A stretch of DNA of 64,000 nucleotides. Source: Cannabis sativa (taxonomy: Eukaryota > Streptophyta > Magnoliopsida > Rosales > Cannabaceae). A program made the translations under genes and the position numbers. This document shows, one piece after another, positions 55,798 to 64,000 of the stretch. Where the stretch lies: positions 10,416,001 to 10,480,000 of the forward strand of contig NC_083603.1 of assembly GCF_029168945.1 (NCBI RefSeq), read 5' to 3'. The stretch's first letter is position 1; each line of letters opens with the position of its first letter. The notes under the pieces were generated by a model. It saw only the letters and a program-made list of their open reading frames with translations. It searched no databases and was not told where the DNA came from.

Positions 55798-57272
55798 TCA
55801 CGATCTAGCACCAGGAGCAGCCGACGATCCAGCACCAGGAGTGGGCAATGGTGGAAGATCCATGGGAGGCAAGTTGAAACCCGGCACAGCTCGAGAAAGA
55901 TACTCAAACTGATCTTGGAATCGTCTGAGGTAGAGTTGTTGTGTCTCATACTGCTGCCTCGTATGTTGAGTTGTCTGCTCCGCTTCCTCCACTTTTTTCT
56001 GTAAAGCCTCGTACTGTTCCATTGTAACAGTCAGTGGGGCTGAAGGATGCGTGGCAGGTGCTCTTTTGGCCCCAACTCCCTTCAGTCTGGGGAGATGGCC
56101 AAAGCCTCTAAGATGTCGAGATCGTTCCCCGAGTACTTGCGTTATAACAGGTAAGTCTCGGGGGTACTGTGCAGGATCGACAGCAGGCTCATCGGGCTCA
56201 TCTTCAGTGGGCGCTGGTTGAGTTGCCGTTATTTCAACCATTTACTCCTAAAACAAACAAATAAGTTAAATGATTAATTTTAATACAAAATAAATTGAAA
56301 GAAATAAATAAAAATTGAATTAAAATGTAAACTTACGTAAGCTTGTTGCGCGTACTCGTTGCGCCAATTGTTGCCTTTATGGTGAAACTTTTGAAAAGTT
56401 TCCACCGCAGTTGGCAGTTCTCCTGTGTCGCGGTTAGCCTATTTTTCAGAGAAAATATATTAGTATTGTTATTTTACTAGAAAAATTTAAATGAATGATA
56501 GTTAAATATAAACTTACCCCCTCGACAACATGTGAAACAATAGGCTTGGAGCCCCAGCCTCCTAAAAATTTCATCTTACCCCGACTTTCTTTATTTTTCG
56601 CTGCTCTCGCCTGAAATTAATAATTTTTCTAACAATTAATTATTTATTATTGACTATATAAATTAAACATTACTAAAATTAGAAATTATAAAAAATGTAC
56701 CTTTTGTTTGTCTGTACTCCAATAAGCGATGCAGTCACTCCTCACCTCTTGAATACTCCCTCAGGAGGTGACATGTCGGCCCTCTCCTGTCCAAGCTCCT
56801 CAATATTTTGTATCCACTTTTTCTTGCAGTCTGCCCTCCAGTCACGTAAACCCTTTGACATCTCGTACTCACCGTAGTCTACGAATGTAGGGTTATCTCG
56901 TGGGAGGACAAACTTGGTCTGCAAAAAGTTACACATTAATACATTAATTACAATTTAATAAGAGTATAGTAATTTAGAAATTAAAAAAAAATTATTAAGA
57001 CATACCTCAAGTCTATCTCAGAGTGCATTGATGTCAGCTCTACTGACATCTTCCCATTTGAATTTATTAATGGGGATAGACATCCGAGTCATCCATTTCG
57101 CCATATTGTTGAATTTTTTTCCGTTTTTCCCGACGGGGGTGCCAGTCTCTGCGTGCAGCTCAATCTGTAACTTGGCAGATTGTGTTTTGGAGAGCTCCTC
57201 CTCAACATTCTTGCCTTTGTATTTACCTCTGACCCCTTTCTTTTTCGAACTGCTGCCACCTGGTGTAGACAT
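55798..57272 (-). pseudogene. CACTA-encoded plant transposase-family protein (En/Spm type), broken
   Basis: I infer six minus-strand blocks joined by GT-AG introns: 57006-57272, 56701-56918, 56518-56610, 56337-56438 and 55798-56247 (the last covering the C-terminus). They encode a basic N-terminus (KKKGVRGKYKGKN), then FVLPRDNPTFVDYG, WRADCKKKWIQ, SDCIAYWSTDKQK, KFLGGWGSKPIVSHVVEG and ETFQKFHHKGNNW, and a C-terminal coiled coil after HLRGFGHLP. This order is that of the Ptta/En/Spm plant transposase family. Defects: TGA at 57018-57020, a frameshift in the second block and TAA at the start of the last one. The five block ranges listed are those I can place; a further small exon is possible. 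Confidence 0.72.
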
Positions 57273-58496
57273 ACTACATATACAACACTTTATTATAATT
57301 TGGAGAAGCGTATTTAAGAGTCCTTACTGACTCCGCCTCTCCAAACGGGTCTAAGGTATTTCGTGCATGTGTAAAATTTAAAAAAAAATTATCACTATGT
57401 GATAATACAAATACAATTGTTAAATCCTATCTTTGGTGTATAACCAAAGAGATCAAGAAAAGATCATACAAATTTAATTTTATGCTATTTTACAATATCT
57501 TATCATATACTTTACAATATTTTATGCTCATTTATACTTATTATAACATCACTTTATTACATTTTCACTTTTATTATTTAAATTAAAATTAGAAACTTTT
57601 TAAATTTATAATATCACTTTATTATATTTTAAATTATATATTACATTTTTCACTTTTATTATTTGTTTAATCCTATATTATTTAAATTAAAATTACAAAC
57701 TTCTTAAAATTTATAATATCACTTTATTATATAATTTAAAATTTATAATATCATTTTTTATTTAAATTAAAATTACTAACTTTTTAAAAAAATTTAATAC
57801 CACTTTATTACATTTTAAATTATATATTACATTCTTTAATTTTTTTTTTCAATCATTTATTAATTTTTAATCATTTTTTATTTAAATTAAAATTACTAAC
57901 TTATTAAAACTAATAATATCATTTTATTATATTTAAAATTATATATTACATTTTATAATTAAATATTTTCCTAACTATTTATTATTTAAATAGAAAATGT
58001 TTTTTTTAATACTTAAAAAAATTATTATTTTACTAACTTTTTAATTACATATTTTCAATTTCAATTTCAATTATATTTCATTTAAACATTCAATTAATTT
58101 TACATTTTTTTCTACTAAAATTTTGGCAGCATAACGGCTTAAAAAGTGTAAACCCAAATTTTTTAATACCTATAAATAACACAAATAAATATTTCCATAC
58201 AATATATACACAAACAAATAATCCACCCATCCAACAGCAGTCAATTTTATCACAGAACCTACTTCTCTAACATGCATATACATATTAACTAAAAACAAAC
58301 ACTGCTACGTATACTAAGCGAAAGCAAAAAAATATACCTAAATCGAGTACAAAAATGACAACTGCATGAAGCTAGCGGTAATCCCGAGCGGTCGAACACT
58401 GACCTAATTCCATAAAAAAGTAAAACCAAATTAAAAATTTAATACCTATAAAATTTAAAAAATTTATCACATATCCATTACCCTACACTAACTTAC
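57273..58496. other. AT-rich internal region of the CACTA element
   Basis: Long runs of A/T with recurring 'tttaaattaaaattac' segments and no open frame. On the minus strand it would be the 5' leader or promoter side of the transposase-family gene. Confidence 0.6.
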
Positions 58497-58510
58497 ACAT
58501 ATACACACAC

Positions 58511-58547
<37 letters not shown>

Positions 58548-58763
58548 TACACTCACACACACTCACATACACTTATACACACACATATACATATATATTT
58601 ATATACATATATACATACACACACACATATATGCATACTTATTTACATACATACATATATATATACATACACCAATATACACATACAAATACATGCATAC
58701 TTATATATACACACTCATACCCACATACACATACACATACACATAAATACATACACACATACA

Positions 58764-58795
<32 letters not shown>

Positions 58796-58980
58796 CATAC
58801 ATATATATACACACCCACATACACAAACACATACACATACATACACATAATCCCACATACACATACATGTATTTATACACATACATACATTTATACCCAC
58901 ATAAATATACATACACATATATACAGAAATACATACATATACTAATACACACATACATACACAAATATATACATATAAAC
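58497..58980. repeat. (CATACA)n-type microsatellite
   Basis: About 480 bases of tacaca/cataca/tatata repeats. The long frames it creates on both strands are repeat artefacts. Confidence 0.95.
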
Positions 58981-59039
58981 ATTAAAAAAAATTAAAATTA
59001 AAAAAATTAAAAATACCTTAAATAAATTGGAAGAGGTGG

Positions 59040-59270
59040 GGCTTGGTGGTCTGCGGTGGTGGCTGGCGTAGCTCGGCCGCCGTCGATGGTGGTGGTGGCC
59101 GACGGTGGTGGTGGTGTTGGAGGTGGTGGTGGTGGTTTTTTTGAAGAGAAAAAGAGAGGGATTGAGAGGGATTGAGAGAGGGGGTTAGAAATTGAGAGAG
59201 ATTGATAGAGAATGAGAGAGAATCAAAGAGAGATTGAGAGAGGGGGGCTAAGAGGTTTTCTCTGAAAACC
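59040..59270. repeat. (GGT)n and GAGA-rich simple sequence
   Basis: GGTGGT-rich stretch at 59045-59135, followed by repeats of 'gagagagattga' to about 59250. Read on the minus strand this is CT-rich then CCA-rich, like a leader for the transposase-family gene. No independent gene. Confidence 0.8.
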
Positions 59271-59772
59271 TGGGCAAAAAAATGAAAAATAGGGGAGAAG
59301 AAGGGGGCTTCGTGCTCCTAATTCATATATATACTTTTACCGGCGCATCCAATTCGCCGGTAAAAGTGTTTTTAAAATCTGACCTAAGTAGCCAAAAACG
59401 AGCGTTTAAGTAAATACTTTTACCGGCGCACAATTGGCCGATAAAAGTATTTTCACTTATCACATCAAAATCCACACGTTTCTTTTAACACTTTTACCGG
59501 CGCAATGGTGCGCCGGTAAAAGTATTCTCACCTACCAAGGAAATCCACGCGGGAAGTTTCCCTCTCTTTTTTTGAGACTTTTACCGGCGCAATTATGCGC
59601 CGGTAAAAGTAAACAAGCGCCACAATAAATGAAATGAAAGGCGGCAAACTTCTCGCGCCTGTTGGCACTTCATTTGGTAACTTTTACCGGCGCATATTCA
59701 GTATTGCGCCGGTAAAACCTTTACCGGCGCATTTGACGAACTGCGCCGGTAAAAATGTCTTTTCTTGTAGTG

Positions 59773-60123
59773 ATGGGAATTATCATATAACTAATAAAGA
59801 TGTAACAGCGTGCTAAACTAAAATAAACTCAAGTATGTAAATTTTGTAAACTAATGTGTACGTAATTAAAGTATTCTAAATTTCTAAAATAATATTAATT
59901 TAATTTAAATCAAAGTAATAGGTGTGGTGCATGATTATTCTTAATTAAAAGATTTAAGTTTTATAAATTATAGTTAGTTGTTATTACAAATTGTAATCAA
60001 TGTGGGAGTATTATTATTGTCACTATATATAACAACCATATTCACGTAATTATAATACGGCTAATAATTGTGCATCATTATATAGTAAGATCTTGACTTT
60101 TTAATTTTCATACTATGCTTTAA
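59773..60123. repeat. Resumed RING pseudogene tail and duplicated flank
   Basis: Continues the sequence broken by the CACTA element ('tatcatataactaataaaga') and matches 51220-51571. No gene. Confidence 0.8.
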
Positions 60124-61003
60124 GGGCCCGTTTGGTATGCAGGATTGGACTGGATTGGACTGGATTGGACTGAAAGGATTGGACTGGACTGGACTGGACA
60201 AGATTGGATTATGCTGAAAGTAATCCTACATTTGGTTTAAGAATAGACTGGATTATTTTATTTGTTTCCTTTTAGAAAAAGAAAAACTTAAATTAAAATA
60301 AAAATATATAATAATAAATTAAAATTAAAATATATAATAATAAATAATTTGTAGCAAAAAAATAAAAATAAAAATTAAATTAATTAGAAAATAAAATAAA
60401 ATAATGTATCCTATATAATTAAATATATATCATAAATATATAATAAAATATTTTATTATATTTTATTTAATAAATAATTAAAATAGTAAAATAAAAATAC
60501 TTGAATAATATAAAATTGTTAATCTTAACACTAATTTAATCACTAATTTAACATAAATATTAATTTTTTAAAATATTTATATAAACTTTCCAGTAATTTA
60601 AAAATAATATATAATTTTATTGTCATACCATTTTTCTTAGAATCAATTTAAGTAACTATTGCTTAATTAATAATATTTTAAAATTTTGAAAACTTATGTA
60701 TAATAATTCAAAATTATACATTTTCACTAATTTTAATAAATAAATTTTTAAAAAATTTATAAATAAATGTGTGATAATTATTTTATTTAAATTCTTATTA
60801 AATTTAAAATATATTAATAAAATTAAAATTAAAAAAACGATAAAAAAAATCTCACCTGCATGGGATTATTTATCCCACCCTGCTGGATGGGATAAATATT
60901 CACGAATATATGAGGTTAGCTGGATTAGTTATCTTGACTTCTAACATGCCCAAACACTGGATTGGATAAATTAGTCTGTTTAATCCAATTCACTCCTGCG
61001 TAC
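60124..61003. mobile_element. MITE-like insertion of about 880 bp
   Basis: Absent from the paralogous site at about 51571, so it is an insertion in this copy. Its ends are imperfect inverted repeats: GTATGCAGGATTGGACTGG near 60137 and, reversed, GTACGCAGGAGTGAATTGG at 61003. The left end starts GGGCCCGTTTGG, often seen in plant TIR elements. Inside, GGATTGGACT-like units are tandemly repeated at about 60143-60210 and the rest is A/T. The superfamily is unclear and no clean target duplication is visible. Confidence 0.65.
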
Positions 61004-61246
61004 AGTTTTTGCTTATGACACCCTCACATATTGTGAAAAACTATAAATATTAACATAAGAAAAATAACTTCAAGTTTCCAAAAGAACAAGTCATCACACT
61101 ATTTTTGCATCAAAAACTCAAAAACATGCCAATTGTCCATCAAAAATGCCTATTGGGAGGAATAATCTATCAAGATTGGGGAGCAAGATGTAGTTTGGAA
61201 GTGGATCTACCAAATTAATTAATGCTATTTTCATCTTAATCACACT
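61004..61246. repeat. Duplicated non-coding segment between insertions
   Basis: Matches 51572-51818 ('gtttttgcttatgacaccct' and onward). No gene. Confidence 0.8.
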
Positions 61247-61572
61247 CACTACAAAAAATCTTACTTAGTCATAACAAAACTTGTAACTAAAAGTAAAATT
61301 GTTGTGACTAATTATAATCACCATTCTTATGTTGTGAATAAAATGTCTGTGGCTAAAAGTATTAGTCACAAAAATCACAATTTGTTGTGACTAAATGTAT
61401 TTTTAGACACAATAGGTGTTGTAACTAAAACTAAATTAGTGACAACTTGTATCTAAATACTATGTTTTAGTCACAAGTAATTTTTTGTTGTGACTAAAAG
61501 TCACATTTAGTCACAAAAAATTTATGTTGTGACTAAAAAATTATCATTAAAGGTTCCCGTTTTTTTGTAGTG
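61247..61572. mobile_element. Miniature CACTA-type element
   Basis: 326 bases with ends CACTACAAAAAA and TTTTTTTGTAGTG and target duplication ACT (61244-61246, 61573-61575). It is filled with direct and inverted 'ttgtgactaaa' motifs and has no coding capacity. Its presence in both copies of the segment shows that it was there before the duplication. Confidence 0.85.
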
Positions 61573-61778
61573 ACTGAAGACCCTCTACATTTCTTTGCTC
61601 GGTTTCGCTTTGCTATGTCCATGGCCAGCCTTTAGGTGATGTAGGCAATGCGTGCGCTTTAGACCCTAAGAGCCTCAAAATTATGAAAAACAATTTATTA
61701 ATATATAGATAAAATATTTAATAATAAGAGAATATATTAAAATAGTATTTAGCATAGTGGTGTAGAGTGTTATTTTAA

Positions 61779-62222
61779 GGGATATTGGCGGCTAAACTAC
61801 CTGAACTTTACGGTTTGTAACACTTAACCACAAAAACTGAATTTTTGGCGGCTAAACTACCTAAACCCTGATTCCGTTTCGCTCTGCACACCTTCGTCCA
61901 AAAATCACAGTTAAGTGCCACGATGGACTGTCCACGTGTACACACTTGTACACGTGGCAAATTTTTAGTGGTCCACGTAATATTAGTTTTAAAATATAAT
62001 TATAAATATTTAAAAAATTAAAAAATAAAAAAAAATTATGTTTTTTTCTTTTTTATTGTTTTTAATTTTAAAAAATTAATTTTTTTTTTACTTTTTTTTT
62101 TTTTCTTTTTCTTCTTCTTTCTTCTTCTTCTTCTTTCTTCTTTCCTCTTCTTTTTCTGCAGAAACCCTCCCAACCCAATAAACAAACCCTATTCCTTTAA
62201 AGAAAAAATCAACAAACTCTAA
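61779..62222 (+). repeat. Left terminal inverted repeat of the Mutator-like element
   Basis: 444 bases. Against the right arm it carries a small extra piece at about 61940-61955 that creates two CACGTG G-boxes facing each other (61933-61938 and 61951-61956). It ends with a pyrimidine-rich TTC repeat (62100-62155) and a conserved block to 62222. Confidence 0.85.
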
Positions 62223-62225
62223 TTC

Positions 62226-62726
62226 TCAGTTCTGTTCAACATTAATTGGGGTTATTAATTGGGCGAGGGAGCAAAGGAAAAAGGTCTGAGTAGAAGAAGA
62301 AGAAGTTGACGAAGAGGTTGAAGAAGAAGAAGATCCTTTATCCGAAGACGACGATTGAGAGGATGAGCCACAGGGCTGGAGATTAAGCTGTGTGTGTGAG
62401 CCGTAAAGAATGATGGCAGCTCTGTCGTAGGCACGTGTGACATCTTCGGCGGTAGCGAACGTTCCTAGCCATTTCCTGGTTCGTTTCCTAGGCTCGCGGA
62501 TCTCGGCTACCCATTTTCCCCAGCTGCGTTGCCTCACTCCTCTGTAACGGAATTTATTATTGTTTGGGCCACCTTTGCCTTTGCTTTTCGTGTGTTCTTT
62601 CTTGGCAGTAGCTGTACAAGTAGTATCGCCGGTGGGTACAGCTTCTGCAGTAGTAGTAGTAGTGGTATTAGTGGTGTGGAGATGGGGACCGGGTTGGGAT
62701 GAGGTTGACGAAGAAGAGGAGTCCAT
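62226..62726 (-). CDS. ABI4-like AP2/ERF (DREB-type) protein, C-terminally truncated, transposon-borne
   Basis: Open frame of 166 residues. A Ser/Thr-rich N-terminus (1-48) precedes the KGKGGPNN motif (49-56), then one AP2 DNA-binding domain (about 59-116: [41 protein letters not shown]). The motif and domain are those of ABI4, an intronless nuclear regulator of ABA and sugar responses in the DREB group; ABI4 is normally about twice as long, with a C-terminal activation region. Here a Ser-rich tract to residue 147 (SSSSTQT) is followed by 19 unrelated residues and TGA at 62226-62228. The ATG lies 5 bases from the inner edge of the right repeat. The frame is undamaged; whether it is expressed is unknown. 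Confidence 0.85.
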   Translation of the reverse strand: MDSSSSSTSSQPGPHLHTTNTTTTTTAEAVPTGDTTCTATAKKEHTKSKGKGGPNNNKFRYRGVRQRSWGKWVAEIREPRKRTRKWLGTFATAEDVTRAYDRAAIILYGSHTQLNLQPCGSSSQSSSSDKGSSSSSTSSSTSSSSTQTFFLCSLAQLITPINVEQN

Positions 62727-62731
62727 AAGGG

Positions 62732-63121
62732 TTAGAGTTTGTTGATTTTTTTTGAAGGAATAGAGTTTGTTTATTGGGCTGGGAGGGTTTTTTGATTTTT
62801 TGCAGAAAAAAGAAGAAGAAAGAAGAAAGAAGAAGAAAAAGAAAAAAAAAATAAAAAGAAAAAGTAAAAATAAAAATAAAAATTCTGATTTTTTAATTTT
62901 TTTTTAAATATTTATAATTATTTTTTAAAACTAATATTACATGGACCACTAAAAAATTTGACACGTGGACAGTCCACCGTGGCACTTAACTGTGATTTTT
63001 GGATGGAGGTGTGCAGAGCAAAATGGAACTAGGGTTTAGGTAGTTTAGCCGCCAAAAATTCAGTTTTTGTGGTTAAGTGTTACAAACCGTAAAGTTCAAG
63101 TGGTTTAGCCGCCAATATCCC
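62732..63121 (-). repeat. Right terminal inverted repeat of the Mutator-like element
   Basis: 390 bases, inverse of 61779-62222 (about 90% alike by eye, plus indels). For the minus-strand ORF it is the upstream region. It contains ACACGTGGAC at 62961-62970, an ABRE/G-box-like core about 235 bases before the ATG, and a CT-rich tract at 62805-62870. Confidence 0.85.
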
Positions 63122-63539
63122 TTAATTTAAAATAAGAAGGCCATGGGATTGATTCCCAACTTCTACTTTTTAATTTTTTTTTTAGAAATTTTAAATATGG
63201 AGCATTGAAACCTTAAATTTTTAAGAACTTTAAAAAGTATTACCATTACATTAAAGTATTAGAATTAATATTTTAATAATGATTAAAATATTTATATAGG
63301 GCCTTAAAATTTAATTTCGTTTTAAGTCCTATATACTTTATATACTTTAGGACAAGTTAGGTATTTACTAGTTTTAGTACTGGTTTAGAACTTTAGATAA
63401 AGAAAGTATAATTGAGTTTTTGCTTTGCTTTGTTTCAATCATTGAAGTTATTTTGGATTATAAGTGGAGTTTTGATGTTTTCATGTTATATAATTACACA
63501 TTGCAAACTACAATATTATTTATCATAATAGGATATATG
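63122..63539. repeat. Duplicated non-coding segment, right end
   Basis: Matches 52373-52850 ('ataagaaggccat', 'taccattacattaaagtatt', 'caatattattcatcataata') with one short deletion relative to the first copy. No gene. Confidence 0.8.
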
Positions 63540-64000
63540 TGTTGGAAATTATTTTACCAGGATCTTAGATCTACTCACAAGTATGTTGTTTAAACATCCT
63601 AAATATGAACTTTCTAAAACGATAAATTAAACACATATAAAGTTAAGAAAACCTTACATTGATGCAGCGGAATTAATGTCTCCTTCCACTCAATTCTCTA
63701 ACCCTTGAATCCTTTCTATAGCAGAGTATAATCAAGATCTGAGCCCGAATGCCCTTCTTCTTCAAGTTTGATCCTTCACAGTCTTCCAATCTATGATTGA
63801 GTTACTGCTTGCTGTGTGTGGGCACTTACTCTTTCACTAGGGTCACGAAAAAGATGAAGAAGAAAAGAGAGAGGGTTTCGGCCAAGGTGTAGAAAGTGGG
63901 GAAGGCTCAGTTTTCTGAAGAGAGAAATTTCTGTCAGAAAGATGATCTGAAAACTTGTGATTTGACTGAGCCATCACTTTCTATTTATAGGCAACTACTA
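63540..64000 (-). mobile_element. Copia-type LTR, cut by the window end
   Basis: The match to the first copy (about 52848) ends and a new sequence begins TGTTGGAAATTATTTT, the inverse of a typical LTR end ...TTCCAACA. On the minus strand a TATA box CTATAAATAG lies at 63981-63990, upstream of the LTR body, so the LTR points leftwards. 'gatgcagcggaat' near 63662 is common in copia LTRs. No primer site follows at its outer edge, so it is a 3' or solo LTR. The other end is outside the window. Confidence 0.6.

Larger units (their letters stand above)
55233..59772 (-). mobile_element. CACTA (En/Spm-type) DNA transposon, 4540 bp
   Basis: The termini are CACTATAAGAAAA and the inverse of CACTACAAGAAAA, with a 3-bp target duplication ATG (55230-55232, 59773-59775), both diagnostic of CACTA elements. 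Subterminal regions (55255-55520 and 59333-59760) are packed with direct and inverted copies of TTTTACCGGCGCA / TGCGCCGGTAAAA forming hairpins, the expected transposase-binding repeats. It carries one broken transposase-associated gene and no DDE transposase, so it is non-autonomous. It sits inside a RING pseudogene fragment. Confidence 0.92.
61779..63121 (-). mobile_element. Mutator-like (Pack-MULE type) element carrying an ABI4-like gene
   Basis: 1343 bases with long terminal inverted repeats, 61779-62222 and 62732-63121, both starting GGGATATTGGCGGCTAAAC. The flanks TTATTTTAA (61770-61778) and TTAATTTAA (63122-63130) are a 9-bp duplication with one mismatch, the Mutator hallmark. The paralogous empty site is TAATTTTAA at 52373-52381, so the boundaries are confirmed inside this window. 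There is no transposase; the only cargo is the AP2/ERF frame 62226-62726. Confidence 0.87.

Noticed and set aside
58631..58982. Long frames of alternating Thr/His/Tyr or Cys/Met/Tyr/Val on both strands
   Set aside because: They are translations of the cataca/tatata microsatellite, which has no stops in several frames.
55233..59772. Autonomous CACTA element
   Set aside because: No DDE transposase is encoded; only one broken transposase-family gene.
62560..62745. 61-codon frame opposite the ERF gene
   Set aside because: It is the antisense shadow of the Ser/Thr-rich and AP2 coding region.

Overview
This window is nuclear DNA from a plant, most likely a eudicot. The evidence is an intron-containing plant RLPH2-type phosphatase gene, plant RING-H2 genes, an AP2/ERF gene with an ABI4-type domain, and plant-type retroelements (Athila-like and chromovirus-like Ty3/gypsy, Ty1/copia, LINE) and DNA transposons (CACTA, Mutator-like). 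I cannot fix the species.

Left gene island (1-4.7 kb). A small membrane-anchored RING-H2 gene (minus strand, 1599-2045) lies head to head with a four-exon RLPH2-like phosphatase gene (plus strand, 2478-4399). They share a 432-bp divergent promoter region.

Nested retrotransposon block (4.7-50.5 kb). A LINE scrap and a broken copia element (4978-6366 and 49711-50507) are split by gypsy element A (minus strand, 6367-49710, target duplication AAGTT). The 3' LTR of A is split by Athila-like element C (minus strand, 7399-36700, CATAC). C is split by gypsy element E (plus strand, 10342-20136, ATCAA/ATAAA) and by Athila-like element D (plus strand, 20372-31664, GTGGT). Two further LTRs of the E family sit inside the internal region of A (39538-41832 with CATAA; 42906-45706 without a visible duplication). 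D is the youngest, with nearly identical LTRs. It has an open gag-protease, a pol broken by small lesions, an open integrase and an open third ORF (393 aa) in the envelope position.

Right island (50.5-64 kb). This is a tandem duplication of about 4 kb built on RING-H2 sequences. It holds a RING pseudogene (50878-51276), an intact RING gene (54576-55013) and a second copy of the pseudogene tail. That second copy was then hit by a 4.5-kb CACTA element (55233-59772, duplication ATG), an 0.88-kb MITE-like element, a 1343-bp Mutator-like element carrying an open ABI4-like AP2/ERF reading frame (61779-63121) and a copia-type LTR that runs off the window.

The observations most worth a second look are these. 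(1) The Mutator-like element has roughly 400-bp terminal repeats whose 509-bp cargo is almost exactly one ABI4-like ORF. (2) Six-copy arrays of a CpG-only 8-bp palindrome sit upstream of TATA-like boxes in the LTRs of both Athila-like families. (3) In element D the same array, with identical spacing 14-11-4-41-14 but different spacer sequence, recurs upstream of a TATA box ahead of the third ORF, suggesting an internal promoter.
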